Assembly (NCBI GenBank): GCA_954871525.1 | Contig: OX940864.1 | Coordinates: 24,856,001-24,920,000 of the forward strand | Direction of reading: 5' to 3' | From: Parietaria judaica | Lineage: Eukaryota > Streptophyta > Magnoliopsida > Rosales > Urticaceae | Length of the DNA stretch: 64,000 nucleotides | Part shown: in pieces, positions 22,190-32,689 of the stretch | Layout of the letters: every line of letters starts with the position of its first letter | Numbering within the stretch: the first letter of the stretch is position 1 | Notes under the pieces: model-generated | Seen by the model: the letters and a program-made list of their open reading frames with translations, nothing else | Database searches by the model: none | What the model was told of the DNA's origin: nothing | Translations under genes and position numbers: made by a program

Positions 22190-22800
22190 ATATATCAATG
22201 TTTGCAAGATCCTTTCTTAAATCACGCATTCAGTTTGCTTAAAAACTATTTTGTAAAAAATTTCTATAAGCGTGCAAATATCATCAATTCTAAACGACAC
22301 TTGTATCTCTCTGAGATCTAAAGAAGAACTAAGAATAATTATTTCAACTATTTTATCATTGAATCTGTGGTCCAATTCCTCCATTGGGAGTCTTATCGCT
22401 ATAAAGAAGAATTTCTACTTGTAATATTCCTCTAGTACTGTTATTTGTTTATCACGAGGTCTTCCTCTTTTACAAATGTTAATAGTACAAATTCCAAAGA
22501 TATTTGTTTTTTACAAAATCATCGCACATCTTGAGTTAACTTCTCCTATTCTTAAACTTTTGGCTTTCGGAGAACTATTATATTTTTTTTTGTCGATATA
22601 TCTTATTTGAGCTTGCAAAGCTTGAGTCAAATTATCATATTTTGCCAAAATTAACTCTATAAAATGCAAGATTAAAACAAACTCAATTGAAATTAGATCA
22701 TTATAGGCAATTTCTTTAATAGCCCTTTTAGAAGTACTTTCTCCCGTGTTCATAATGTTCAAGCAAACTTCACATGTAACCCTATACATCGTAAGAAAAC
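22190..22800 (-). pseudogene. hAT transposase internal fragment
   Basis: The minus strand from 22789 reads AIKEIAYNDLISIEFVLILH ... LTQALQAQIRYIDKKKY. This matches the ZMYM/TTF-type hAT transposase pattern in which a DxLTSFEFVFIL helix is followed by LxQALQ. Further on come KRGRPRDKQITVLEEYY, LPMEELDHRFNDKIVEIIIL and FRIDDICTLIEIFY, parts of the RNase H-like catalytic fold. Stops and a frameshift interrupt it. It corresponds to the part just upstream of the dimerisation tails at 12240 and 61839 but is more diverged, so it is probably a separate insertion. Confidence 0.75.
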
Positions 22801-24238
22801 TTTCAAATTATTTCAAAGGAGAACAACATGCATCACTTGGTCAAGGTAGAGAACTTGTTTGATTTAGTCCACTTCCACACTCAAGCTTCCCTTTGAAATT
22901 TGCTCTCTTTTATACTTATCTCGAGTATAGAAAACTACCGAAACAAAACATAACCAATCTCATCACGGATCTCATTCTTCACTTTATTTATCATATGCAA
23001 GGTTTTTTTTTTCTTGGCAATTTTGGTGACACATATAATGAGTTTTGTGGAGAATTGTTCAAAACTGCGGTGATTTGGTCGTTACATTCGTCTATTTAAC
23101 TTATCGACTCTAAAAACATTTTCGCAATTCAACGAAGTCTCAGACACGTCAGTACCTTTAAGAGGGCATCGCTGAAGAATAAGATATCTATAAATATAAT
23201 AATAATAAAAAACAATCTTACAACCTCGTCTTTATGTTTAGTTTTTACTTTATGTTAACAATTATGTTTCTAGTTTATGTTTCCGAGTACATTTCAAACT
23301 CAATTTATGAATATGTTTCGTACTTCCGTTATTGAATGTTTAAGGTTGTGATAATATTTATTTTTGTAGGTGGTATTTTAAAACATTATATAAAATTTAT
23401 GCTAATTGATTGAATGTTTAGATTTTAGTTTTATTTGGTAAATAAAAAGTAATTTTATTTTTAGTTCAGTCAAAGGACCGGACCTGACCCGACCCAAGCT
23501 ATAATTGTTTGGGTTGGATTAGATTGGGCCTTCAAAAAATTTAAGTTGGATTGAGTCGCTTTTCCAAAAACAATAAAATCAGAGGAGGTTAGTGTTTTGC
23601 CTCGAATTAACCTAATCCAACGCGCATACTCTAAACATGGTAGACAAATAGGGCATGTGCACTGGTCCGCCACTGCAATTATTGTCTAAGATCTTCGTTT
23701 TGAGTAGCTAATATTTTAATGAAAAAGACATATTCTACTATTTAATAAGTAATTGAATATAAGGTTTTAGACTTCTGTTTTGTTTACCAAACCCCATTTT
23801 ATATTAATTATATATATAGATCTGACTCATATAGTGAGAGTCCGACATATTTATCTCTCTATATATCTATATAAAAGGAAAATATAGCCAATGTGACGTG
23901 GCACTTTAGATTTCAAGAGAACGATGGATTGTTATTTCATAGAATTTATAATTTTTTAAATGAACAAATAATTTATTGTGATATTTATATTGAAGAAATC
24001 ATATGAATTTTTAAGATCATAGCATTTAAGAAACTTATTTATATAGGGTTGAAGAGGATCAATGCAACGTAGTTAGCTATATAGGGGTTGAAGAGAACAA
24101 TGTATTTATATGACATTGTTGAGTTATTTATGAAAAGCTGTTATTGTAAATAAATTGAAGAGTATTGTAACAATGGGAATAGAAAAAGTCATTATAATGG
24201 CATACTTAACTCTCAAGCAATAACATCATTACAATCTA
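22801..24238. other. AT-rich intergenic, no gene
   Basis: A short segment at about 23465-23560 is rich in GGACCGGACCTGACCCGACC-like strings, as found near hAT termini, but no pair of ends was found. The rest is AT-rich. Confidence 0.35.
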
Positions 24239-24246
24239 TATATATA

Positions 24247-24903
24247 CAGTAGAACTTCTATAAATTAATATTGTTGGGACCGGCAAAAAATATTATTTTA
24301 TCGGATTATTAATTAATATATAAATTAATAATTTATTAATTTATATATTAATGAAGAATACAAAGTATTAATCAACTGTAATTATATAAACATCTTTACT
24401 AATAAAAATTTATTTAAATCTATTGTATCGATAGTATTAAAGTATCAATAGTAATAATATCAAGAGAAACTATTATGATTTAAAAATATTTTATTTGAGT
24501 ACCAATATAAGAAATATTAAAGTGCCTAATAATATTAAAAAGGAATAACAATAGCTTCTTAGAGTAATGATCATTAAAACTATAATAATTATTGTTGTAT
24601 TCAAATTACTATAGAATCATATTTTAAGAAGACTACATGATTAGTGATGTAATGTTATTTTTTATTTATTTAATGTGATTTCATAGTTATTTATGTTATA
24701 TTTTATTAATTATTTATGTAATTTTTTATATTGAATTATTAATTTATATATCACTTGGGACCTATATACTTTTAAAAAATTATTATCTTATAAATTTAGC
24801 GAATTATTAATTTAGCTAGTTAGGCCCGAGTCGGGACCGGACAAAAATATTATTTAATCGCGACTATTAATTTATCGAGTATTAATTTATAGAGGTTCCA
24901 CTG
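24247..24903. mobile_element. Non-autonomous hAT-like element, 657 bp
   Basis: Terminal inverted repeats CAGTAGAACTTCTATAAATT and (reverse) CAGTGGAACCTCTATAAATT, about 24 bp each, with two mismatches in the part shown. The flanking 8 bp are TATATATA on both sides (24239-24246 and 24904-24911); this is low-complexity, so weaker than usual. The interior is very AT-rich with subterminal copies of GGGACCGG. No coding capacity. Confidence 0.8.
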
Positions 24904-24911
24904 TATATATA

Positions 24912-25360
24912 AAAAATGACAATCTCATGTGTTTGACATGGCACTACACAAGTTCAAAGATCTTGGTTTTCTAATTTTCTAGATTTTATAATATTTTTTA
25001 AAGAAAATCATTTACAACACTTTTCTTGAGAACGTTTTATTGAAACATTATGGTCTCTTCTTTTATTTGGTGAAACAGTTTCATCATGGCATATAGAGAG
25101 TCTACTCATTCCTGTATATTACTGCGGATGATTAAACGTATGTATTGATGTTTCGATCGATATTCACTCATTTATTTATTTGCCTCTTAAAAAGAATCAT
25201 AAATAACTACATATATATAACTGCATGCATAGTTATTGCATGTGCATATGTATATTTTTCTTTTCTTACTTTTGACGTTAATTAAACCATTCATTTTTAA
25301 CATAAATGCTACCGTATTCTCACCGTCTATTCGTATTGGATTTTAATTAAATATATAATG
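24912..25360. other. AT-rich spacer, no gene
   Basis: Nothing recognised. Confidence 0.4.
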
Positions 25361-25365
25361 GTATC

Positions 25366-25972
25366 TGTAGAGGGCGATTTTTACCACCATACAGTCACAA
25401 GGAAAACCGTAAAGAATGCAATAAAAATATATACACGATTATTCCCTGATTTATTTATCCCGAAAGGACTCGGTTTTCCCCGTTTATTAGCTTGGACAAT
25501 CGAAGAATAATGATAAGGATATGATTTGATGCCGCACCACGCCGCTCTCGACGAGGCTGCCTACGTACCCGGCGAACCAGGATCAGGTCATCACGTAGTT
25601 CAATGAGTTTTGGCTTGATTTCTTCATTCTTTCTCTCCTCTGTTTCGTTGGTTTTCTTCTCTTTTTCTCTTCTCTTCTTTCTCCTTTCTTTCTTTCTTTT
25701 CTTCTTGGCTGAATGTCTCTCGGCTGATTTTCTTGGATCCCCTCTTAATGAGGTTTCTTTTATTATTTATAGGGTTAGGGTTGATTGAGCCTTTTCACTT
25801 TGGGCTTGTTCTGCGAATTGGGCCTTTCGTCATGGGTTAAGTCTTTCCTCACAAACTGGGCTTTTATGTTGACTACGGTCAACATATTTCTTGCCCTCTA
25901 TTCGACATCGTTTTTGGGCCGTAATGGCACGCGTTATGTTAAGGATGGATTTGACGAAATCTGACATCAACA
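25366..25972 (-). repeat. 3' LTR of element 4
   Basis: 607 bp. On the minus strand it starts TGTTGATGTCAG and ends CGCCCTCTACA. The TATA box reads CTATAAATA on the minus strand at about 25764-25773. The two-hairpin block is at 25530-25602, about 170 nt downstream of that TATA box. Confidence 0.93.
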
Positions 25973-25978
25973 GTTAGT

Positions 25979-26015
25979 CCCCCATTTTATCAAGTGTGAA
26001 ACACTTGGTAAAATG
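25979..26015 (-). other. Stem-loop abutting polypurine tract, element 4
   Basis: Read on +, CATTTTA (25983-25989) pairs with TAAAATG (26009-26015). There is a 2x2 mismatch TC/GG, then AAGTGT pairs with ACACTT around GAA. The C-run 25979-25983 is the complement of the polypurine tract and touches the stem. Same layout as 8426-8468 and 39642-39678. Confidence 0.75.
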
Positions 26016-26335
26016 AAAGACAAACTATTAATTTCGAGCTTTGTTGACCACTTTGGTTGATGCGTTTACCTCGAGAAATGTTGTCGGAGAAATTTATCGT
26101 AATCTGTTGGTTGGTGGATTTCATTTGGGAGGCTGATGCAGAATCCTGCTGAGTTGTAGTTGGTTTCGTCGGATGAAGCATCTTTCTCATGACGGTGAAA
26201 TCTTCTTTGACAAACTCCTCGTGATGACGAGCTCGCTATAGCAACGAACTCATCGCGGTGATGAATTTCTTCCTACGATGGACTCTTTCTTCGACAATAT
26301 TATCAATAAAGTAGCAGACTTTTTTCCCTTTTACC

Positions 26336-26729
26336 TTGTCGTCGCCATGTTGTTCCTTTTGCATTCTTTCTTTCATTACTACCCATCTATTTTCAGCTTC
26401 CTTCTCGCAGGTCGCTGAGACTCCTCACGTTTCTTGTCCGTTGAGGTACGCCGAGAAGGTGCTAGCCTCGTTTCTTAATGAGAGCGATGGGCACTTTGTC
26501 ATCCTCGAAGAGTTTCTCGAAAGATCTTATAAGGCGTACCGTCACCACGCTCTCCGAGGACCCGGACGATGAGGCTATCCCAGCTTCTTCGGGCATTCTG
26601 CTCGAGTTCATGAGACGAGACCCCGAGCATTATGCCGCGGTGGAGAGGCTTCTTATGGATGTCCTGATTGAGAGCGCGGATTTCGTCATAGAGCAAGTCG
26701 CCGACAAAGTTGTTCGGGACGATTGACCT
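26336..26729 (+). pseudogene. Possible remnant of an antisense gene in element 4
   Basis: On the strand opposite to the element, a splice-acceptor-like CTTCTCGCAG (about 26411) precedes an open stretch rich in acidic and hydrophobic residues (ASFLNESDGHFVILEEFLER). A one-base shift near 26535 leads into RTVTTLSEDPDDEAIPASSG ... EQVADKVVRDD and a TGA at 26724-26726. Position and orientation parallel the antisense gene of element 3 (40190-42542). I do not recognise the protein; this is an inference from layout. Confidence 0.35.
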
Positions 26730-26784
26730 TCTTTATTTCCTTTTGTAAATTATTTTGTTTTTGATGTTATTTTATCAGGGTGTG

Positions 26785-28640
26785 TGGCCTGCGTCTTACG
26801 CACCAGGATTTGCGCCGGAGCGGCTTTGTATTTTCCGGGGTATGCGCAATAGCGTCTTACGTACCAGACTTTGTGCGCCGGAGCGGCTTTGTAGTTTGCC
26901 GGGGTATGCACCGTAGCGTGTTACGTACCGGGCTTTGTGCGCCAGAGCGGCTTTGTAGTTTGCCGGGGTATGAGCCGTAGCGTGTTACGTACCGGGCTTT
27001 GTGCGCCGGAGCGGCTTGATTTTTTTTTCTTTCTTTGATTTGTCGGCGATGAGCTTGTCGGTATGCACCGGGCTCTGTCGCGATGAAGTGCTTGGCACTG
27101 ATTTGTCGGCTATGAGCTTGTCGGTATGCACCGGGCTCTGTCGCGATGAAGTGCTTGGCACTGATTTGTCGGCGATGAGCTTGTCGGTATGCACCGGGCT
27201 CTGTCGCGATGTATCGATCGGAATTTGCGTCGGAGCGGCTTTGTATTTTCTGTGATTTATCGGCGATGAGCTTGTCGGTATGCACCGGGCTCTGTCGCGA
27301 TGAAGTGTTTGGCACTGATTTGTCGGCGATGAGCTTGTCGGTATGCATCGGGCTCTGTCGCGATGTATCGATCGGAATTTGCGCCGGAGCGGCTTTGTAT
27401 TTTATTTGATTTGTCGGCGATGAGCTTGTCGGTATGCACCGGGCTCTGTCGCGATGAAGTGCTTGGCACTGATTTGTCGGCGATGAGCTTGTCGGTATGC
27501 ACCGGGCTCTGTCGCGATGTATCGATCGGAATTTGCGTCGGAGCGGCTTTGTATTTTCTTTGATTTGTCGGCGATGAGCTTGTCGGTATGCACCGGGCTC
27601 TGTCGCGATGAAGTGCTTGGCACTGATTTGTCGGCGATGAGCTTGTCGGTATGCACCGGGCTCTGTCGCGATGAAGTGCTTGGCACTGATTTGTCGGCGA
27701 TGAGCTTGTCGGTATGCACCGGGCTCTGTCGCGATATATCGATCGGAATTTACGTCGGAGCGGCTTTGTATTTTCTTTGATTTGTCGGCGATGAGCTTGT
27801 CGGTATGCACCGGGCTCTGTCGCGATGAAGTGCTTGGCACTGATTTGTCTGCGATGAGCTTGTCGGTATGCACCGGGCTCTGTCGCGATGTATCGATCGG
27901 AATTTGCGTTGGAGCGGCTTTGTATTTTCTTTGATTTGTCGGCGATGAGCTTGTCGGTATGCACCGGGCTCTGTCGCGATGAAGTGCTTGGCACTGATTT
28001 GTCGGCGATGAGCTTGTCGGTATGCACCGGGCTCTGTCGCGATGTATCGATCGGAATTTGCGCTGGAGCGGCTTTGTATTTTCTTTGATTTGTCGGCGAT
28101 GAGCTTGTCGGTATGCACCGGGCTCTGTCGCGATGTATCGATCGGAATTTGCGCCGGAGCGGCTTTGTATTTTCTTTGATTTGTCGGCGATGAGCTTGTC
28201 GGTATGCACCGGGCTCTGTCGCGATGAAGTGCTTGGCACTGATTTGTCTTTGTTGGCCCATTTGCCGTAGTAGTGTCTTTTGTATGCTTGGCCCATTTGC
28301 CGTAGTAGTTTCTTTTGTATGCTTGGCCCATTTGCCATAGTAGTTTGTATGTTGGCCCATTTGCCGTAGTAGTTTCTTTTGTATGCTTGGCCCATTTGCC
28401 ATAGTAGTTTCTTTTGTATGTTGGCCCATTTGCCGTAGTAGTTTGTGATATTCGGCGATGAGCTTGTCGGTATGCACCGGGCTCTGTCGCGATGTATCAA
28501 TCAAGATTTGCGCCGGAGCGGCTTTGTATTTTTTTTTGGGTATGCGCCGTAGCGTCTTACGTACCAAGCTGTGCGCCGGAGCGGCTTTGTAGTTTGCCGG
28601 GGTATGCGCCGTAGCGGCTTACGTACCCAGCTGTGCGCCG
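26785..28640. repeat. Tandem array A: 63-bp and 91-bp units in a 154-bp higher-order repeat
   Basis: The core 27040-28250 alternates a 63-bp unit (TGATTTGTCGGCGATGAGCT ... TGCTTGGCAC) with a 91-bp unit that shares its first 50 bp and then has TATCGATCGGAATTTGCG ... TTTGTATTTTCTT. The period is 154 bp (27209, 27363, 27517), with one 217-bp variant containing an extra 63-mer. About 64-bp units built on GTGCGCCGGAGCGGC flank the array at 26800-27020 and 28500-28650. Open frames of several hundred codons cross it in more than one frame but are by-products of stop-free repeats. Confidence 0.9.
28250..28450. repeat. Tandem array of about 35-bp units
   Basis: Six copies of TGGCCCATTTGCCGTAGTAG plus TTTCTTTTGTATGCT, some missing a few bases. 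It is inserted inside array A. Confidence 0.9.
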
Positions 28641-28959
28641 GAGCGGCTTTGTTTGGTATATCAGGCATTTTTGCCGTTTTGGGCTTGGTCGGTACCCTAA
28701 ATGTATATATATATGTTTTCTCGGCACTTTCGCCGGTTTCTTTATAAATTTGTAGATATATGTATATTGTTACCTTTTTTTGCGATGAGGTCAGCCAACT
28801 TCGTCGCCGATTTTGCGCCTTGGTTAGGATAAACCTCGTCGTGTCCGCATCAAACTTCGGTTTTATGAGGGTCGTCATCGTCGAGCGCGTCTCAATCAGA
28901 TCTCCTCGAAATGTTGGTAATGGCGTTTTCGTTGATGATTTCCCGGTGGAGGCGAGCTT

Positions 28960-30005
28960 TCTTTGATGACGAGCTGTCTGGTGACGAGCTCTTTTTGATG
29001 ACGATCTTCTATTGGTGATGAGCTCTCCAAGCTCCTCCTTCATGAACTCCTCGAGGTCTTCTCTGTGATGAGCTCCTCGAGGTCTTCTCCTTCGTGATGA
29101 GCTCATCGAGTTTCTCCTCGTCGTGATGAGCTCGTCGTGATGAGCTCTTTGTGATGAGATCTTCGAGATGAGCTCCTCGAGCTTTCCTCTTCGTGATAAG
29201 CTCTTCGTGATGAGCTCTTCGAGTTTTCCTCTTCGTGATGAGCTCATCGAGCTCCTCCCTTCGTGATAAGCTCTTCGAGCTTCGCTCTTCGTGACAAACT
29301 CTTCGAGATGAGCTTCTCGAGCTTTCCTCTTCGTGATAAGCTCTTCGTGATCTCGAGCTTTCCTCTTCGTGATGAGCTCGTCGAGCTCCTCCCTTCGTGA
29401 TAAGCTCTTCGAGCTTCCCTCTTCGTGACAAGCTCTTCGTGATGAGCTCTTCGAGATGAGCTCCTCGAGCTTTCCTCTTCGTGATAAGATCTTCGAGCTT
29501 CCCTCTTCGTGACAAGCTCTTCGTGATGAGCTCTTCGAGATGAGCTCCTCGAGATTTCCTCTTCGTGACAAGCTCTTCGTGATGAGCTCTTCGAGCTTTC
29601 CTCTTCACGATGAGCTCTTCGAGATGAGCTCCTCGAGATTTCCTCTTCGTGACAAGCTCTTCGTGATGAGCTCCTCGAGCTTTCCTCTTCGTGACAAGCT
29701 CTTCGTGATGAGCTCCTCGAGCTTTCCTCTTCGTGACAAGCTCTTCGTGATGAGCTCTTCGAGATGAGCTCCTCGAGCTTTCCTCTTCGTGACAAGCTCT
29801 TCGTGATGAGCTCTTCGAGATGAGCTCCTCGAGCTTTCCTCTTCGTGAAATGCTCTTCGTGATGAGCTCTTCGAGCTTTCCTCTTCGTGATGAGCTCGTC
29901 GAGCTCCTCCCTTCGTGATAAGCTCTTCGAGCTTCCCTCTTCGTGACAAGCTCTTCGTGATGAGCTCTTCGAGCTGAGCTCCTCGAGCTCCTCCTCGTGA
30001 CGAGT
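28960..30005. repeat. Tandem array B: 42/57-bp units rich in GAGCTC and CTCGAG
   Basis: Units such as CGTGACAAGCTCTTCGTGAT plus GAGCTCCTCGAGCTTTCCTCTT (42 bp) alternate with versions longer by 15 bp. All lengths are multiples of 3, so stop-free frames persist (for example 28501-29571 on -), encoding monotonous Glu/Arg/Ser/Lys repeats. I treat these as non-coding. Confidence 0.88.
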
Positions 30006-30009
30006 CTTT

Positions 30010-30475
30010 CAACATCTGTAACTTTCTCCTCGAGCGTTCGTTTTAAGCAAATGACCTATCAAATCGAAGCTCAAGACATAATCTTTGAGAAAAACTAGAA
30101 ATCACGTGTAGATGATAAATAGAAACGAGAATATGGTCCGAGGAGCGACGGGCGACGAGCAGGCGTCTGACAAAGCCATCGCTCTCGGCGACCAATCTTC
30201 CGGCGTTCATAACTTTTGCCTCGAGCGTCCGATAGGGGCGAATGACCTGTCAAATCGAAGCTCAAGACATAATCTTCAAGAATAATTAGGAATTATGTTT
30301 AGATGACAAATAAGGACGGGGATATGGTCCAAAGCGTGACGGGCGACGAGCAGGCGTTTTACGAAGTCGTCGTCCTCGGCGACCAATCTTCCGGCGTCTA
30401 TAACTTCTTCCTCGAGCATCCGATAGAGGCGAATGACCCGTCAAATCGAAGCTCAAGGCAAGGCCTGTAAGAAAA
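30010..30475. repeat. Tandem array of about 192-bp units
   Basis: Two full units and part of a third, marked by AATGACCTGTCAAATCGAAG at 30048, 30239 and 30431 (minor variants) and by GACGGGCGACGAGCAGGCGT. It lies between array B and the 5' leader of element 4. Confidence 0.85.
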
Positions 30476-30595
30476 CGGTGAAGAAATATAATTTTATTTA
30501 TCAAAGGTAAAAACGAGATCAACGCTCGGTGTTGTCGTTATCGTCGTCAGTCGTCATCTCTTCGAGTTCCTGGCTGTGAGTTAGAGAAAAACTAA

Positions 30596-30616
30596 GCCCC
30601 ACGGTGGGCGCCAAAC
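30596..30616 (-). other. Primer-binding site of element 4
   Basis: On the minus strand the LTR is followed by GTTTGGCGCCCACCGTGGGG. The site contains its own short palindrome, CCCACcGTGGG. The tRNA was not identified. Confidence 0.75.
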
Positions 30617-31222
30617 TGTAGAGGGCGATTTTTACCACCATACAGTCACAAGGAAAACCGTAAAGAATGCAATAAAAATATATACACGATTATTCCCTGA
30701 TTTATTTATCCCGAAAGGACTCGGTTTTCCCCGTTTATTAGCTTGGACAATCGAAGAATAATGATAAGGATATGATTTGATGCCGCACCACGCCGCTCTC
30801 GACGAGGCTACCTACGTACCCGGCGAACCAGGATCAGGTCATCACGTAGTTCAATGAGTTTTGGCTTGATTTCTTCATTCTTTCTCTCCTCTGTTTCGTT
30901 GGTTTTCTTCTCTTTTTCTCTTCTCTTCTTTCTCCTTTCTTTCTTTCTTCTCTTCTTGGCTGAATGTCTCTCGGCTGATTTTCTTGGATCCCCTCTTAAT
31001 GAGGTTTCTTTTATTATTTATAGGGTTAGGGTTGATTGAGCCTTTTCACTTTGGGCTTGTTCTGCGAATTGGGCCTTTCGTCATGGGTTAAGTCTTTCCT
31101 CACAAACTGGGCTTTTATGTTGACTACGGTCAACATATTTCTTGCCTCTATTCGACGTCGTTTTTGGGCCGTAATGGCACGCGTTATGTTAAGGATGGAT
31201 TTGACGAAATCTGACATCAACA
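30617..31222 (-). repeat. 5' LTR of element 4
   Basis: 606 bp, differing from 25366-25972 at about four places (for example GAGGCTACC against GAGGCTGCC). Two-hairpin block at 30780-30855. Confidence 0.93.
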
Positions 31223-31227
31223 GTATC

Positions 31228-32689
31228 TGTAATTATAGTACTAATGGTATTTGAAGTCCTATATATAATTTCTGACAACCTCTCTTCACAATGCCATGGA
31301 AATGGAAAAATTAAGATCACAAGCCTCTGCGTCGAAGCCTGAAGGCCTGTTCGAAGCGGCATAATCGGCAATTCCTTGGACCACGCATATGTAAGCTCTC
31401 GAAATCAAGGAATAGTTGCCACGACATGAACAACGGTGTCCGACGACTCAATTAACTTGATTATTACAGATGAAAATCAGATGACAACCAATAAAAACTA
31501 TTTAATGATAACTATTTGTTTACTTTTTTGGTTGTTTTTGCAGATCATGTATGTGCAGAGTAGATTTCTTGGAACGCGCATATGACATATGTAAACTCTC
31601 AAAATCAAGGAACAATTGCCACGACATGAACAATAGTGTCCGACGACTCGATCAACTTGATTATTAGATGTGAAAATCATATGACAACCAATAAAAATAT
31701 TAATTGATAACTCTTTGTTTAACTTTTAGTTATTTTTGCGGATCATGTCTGTGCAGAGTAGATTTTAAAAAATGACGATAAAAAAGTCATGCACGTCTTC
31801 TTTGAGATAAATATCTGCTAATTGTTTTTAAAAAAAATATGCTTTGAAAAGTCAACACTAATATCTTTAATTAACGATAGCAAGGAACTCTATGATTAAC
31901 TCATGCAAGTTTTTAATTGTTTTTTATTGCGATTTTGAAAACGTAAGATGGTTTTAATCCTTTGTTATTGCCTTCAGATTTTGAAAGCCTTAAATTTAAT
32001 TGATATATTTCTCTTCATTGATTTATTGTGAAATTTACGCGTTTTAAAAAAAACTTTGTAGTCACTAATGAATGATAAGTTGTAAAAATATATGTTGACT
32101 ATGGAAGCCAAGTGGAGAGCTTCAAATCTTGGCCATATTTATCGATGACCTTATTAAAACATGAATAGACTTTTAATGTATATTAAATATTTTAATAACA
32201 CTTATCAATTTATATTTAGATTAATACAAAATCATAGAAAACATTAAAATAATAATATTAAAAAATTGTTGATGCTATCGTGCAACATTGTAGCAGGCAA
32301 CAGAAACACGTGATTTTGTTGTAAGAAATACAGTCCTATTGGACTTCCAATTTGATGATTATTTTGGTGTTTTGCATTGGCGTTGGAGTTTGTCTTTAGT
32401 TATTCCATAAAATAAAACCTATTATATACGTTAATTTAATATTATAAATTAACTTAAATTTTTGTTAATTTAATATTATAGACATATGTTAACTTTTTCT
32501 TTCAAATTAAAAACTGCATATATATGTCGGCCGAACAATAAACATGCATAGAAATAGTATAACAATATTCAAAAGCAATTCATAACATAAATGCAGGTTG
32601 TTCAACAATTTTTCTATTAAGACAAACTCTTTAAATTTGAAATGAATATTTATGTTATGTGCATTTTTCGGATGCATATAAAAATTGGG
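31228..32689. other. AT-rich intergenic with a 199-bp tandem duplication
   Basis: Within 31370-31770 a segment of about 199 bp occurs twice in direct order (GTAAGCTCTCGAAATCAAGG at 31391, GTAAACTCTCAAAATCAAGG at 31590; CAGATCATG...GTGCAGAGTAGATTT ends both). The copies differ at roughly one base in ten. No gene is recognised. Confidence 0.6.

Larger units (their letters stand above)
25366..31222 (-). mobile_element. Non-autonomous LTR retrotransposon packed with tandem repeats (element 4)
   Basis: 5.86 kb on the minus strand, with LTRs of 607 and 606 bp that differ at only about four positions. The target duplication GTATC is perfect (25361-25365 and 31223-31227). The primer site adjoins the right LTR and the polypurine tract adjoins the left one. 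There is no gag, protease, RT or integrase anywhere inside; instead five tandem arrays fill it. The primer-site start GTTTGGCGCC, the PPT stem-loop and the two-hairpin LTR block tie it to the Tat group. It is young yet has no enzymes, so it must have been moved by an autonomous relative. Confidence 0.92.

Noticed and set aside
27040..28250. CRISPR-like alternation of repeats
   Set aside because: No unique spacers; both units are themselves repeats, and the context is a plant LTR element.
26857..28567. 547- and 436-codon open frames on the minus strand
   Set aside because: They run through array A, whose units happen to lack stops in several frames. The 154-bp period is not a multiple of 3, so no consistent protein repeat exists, and composition is just the translated repeat.
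28501..30015. Long Glu/Arg/Ser-rich open frames (up to 356 codons) on the minus strand
   Set aside because: Produced by array B, with units of 42 and 57 bp that stay open in all frames. No start context, domain or non-repetitive part.
31189..31371. Short coding-like piece (SQASASKPEGLFEA on +) next to element 4
   Set aside because: Too short, with an in-frame stop; I could not tie it to a known protein.
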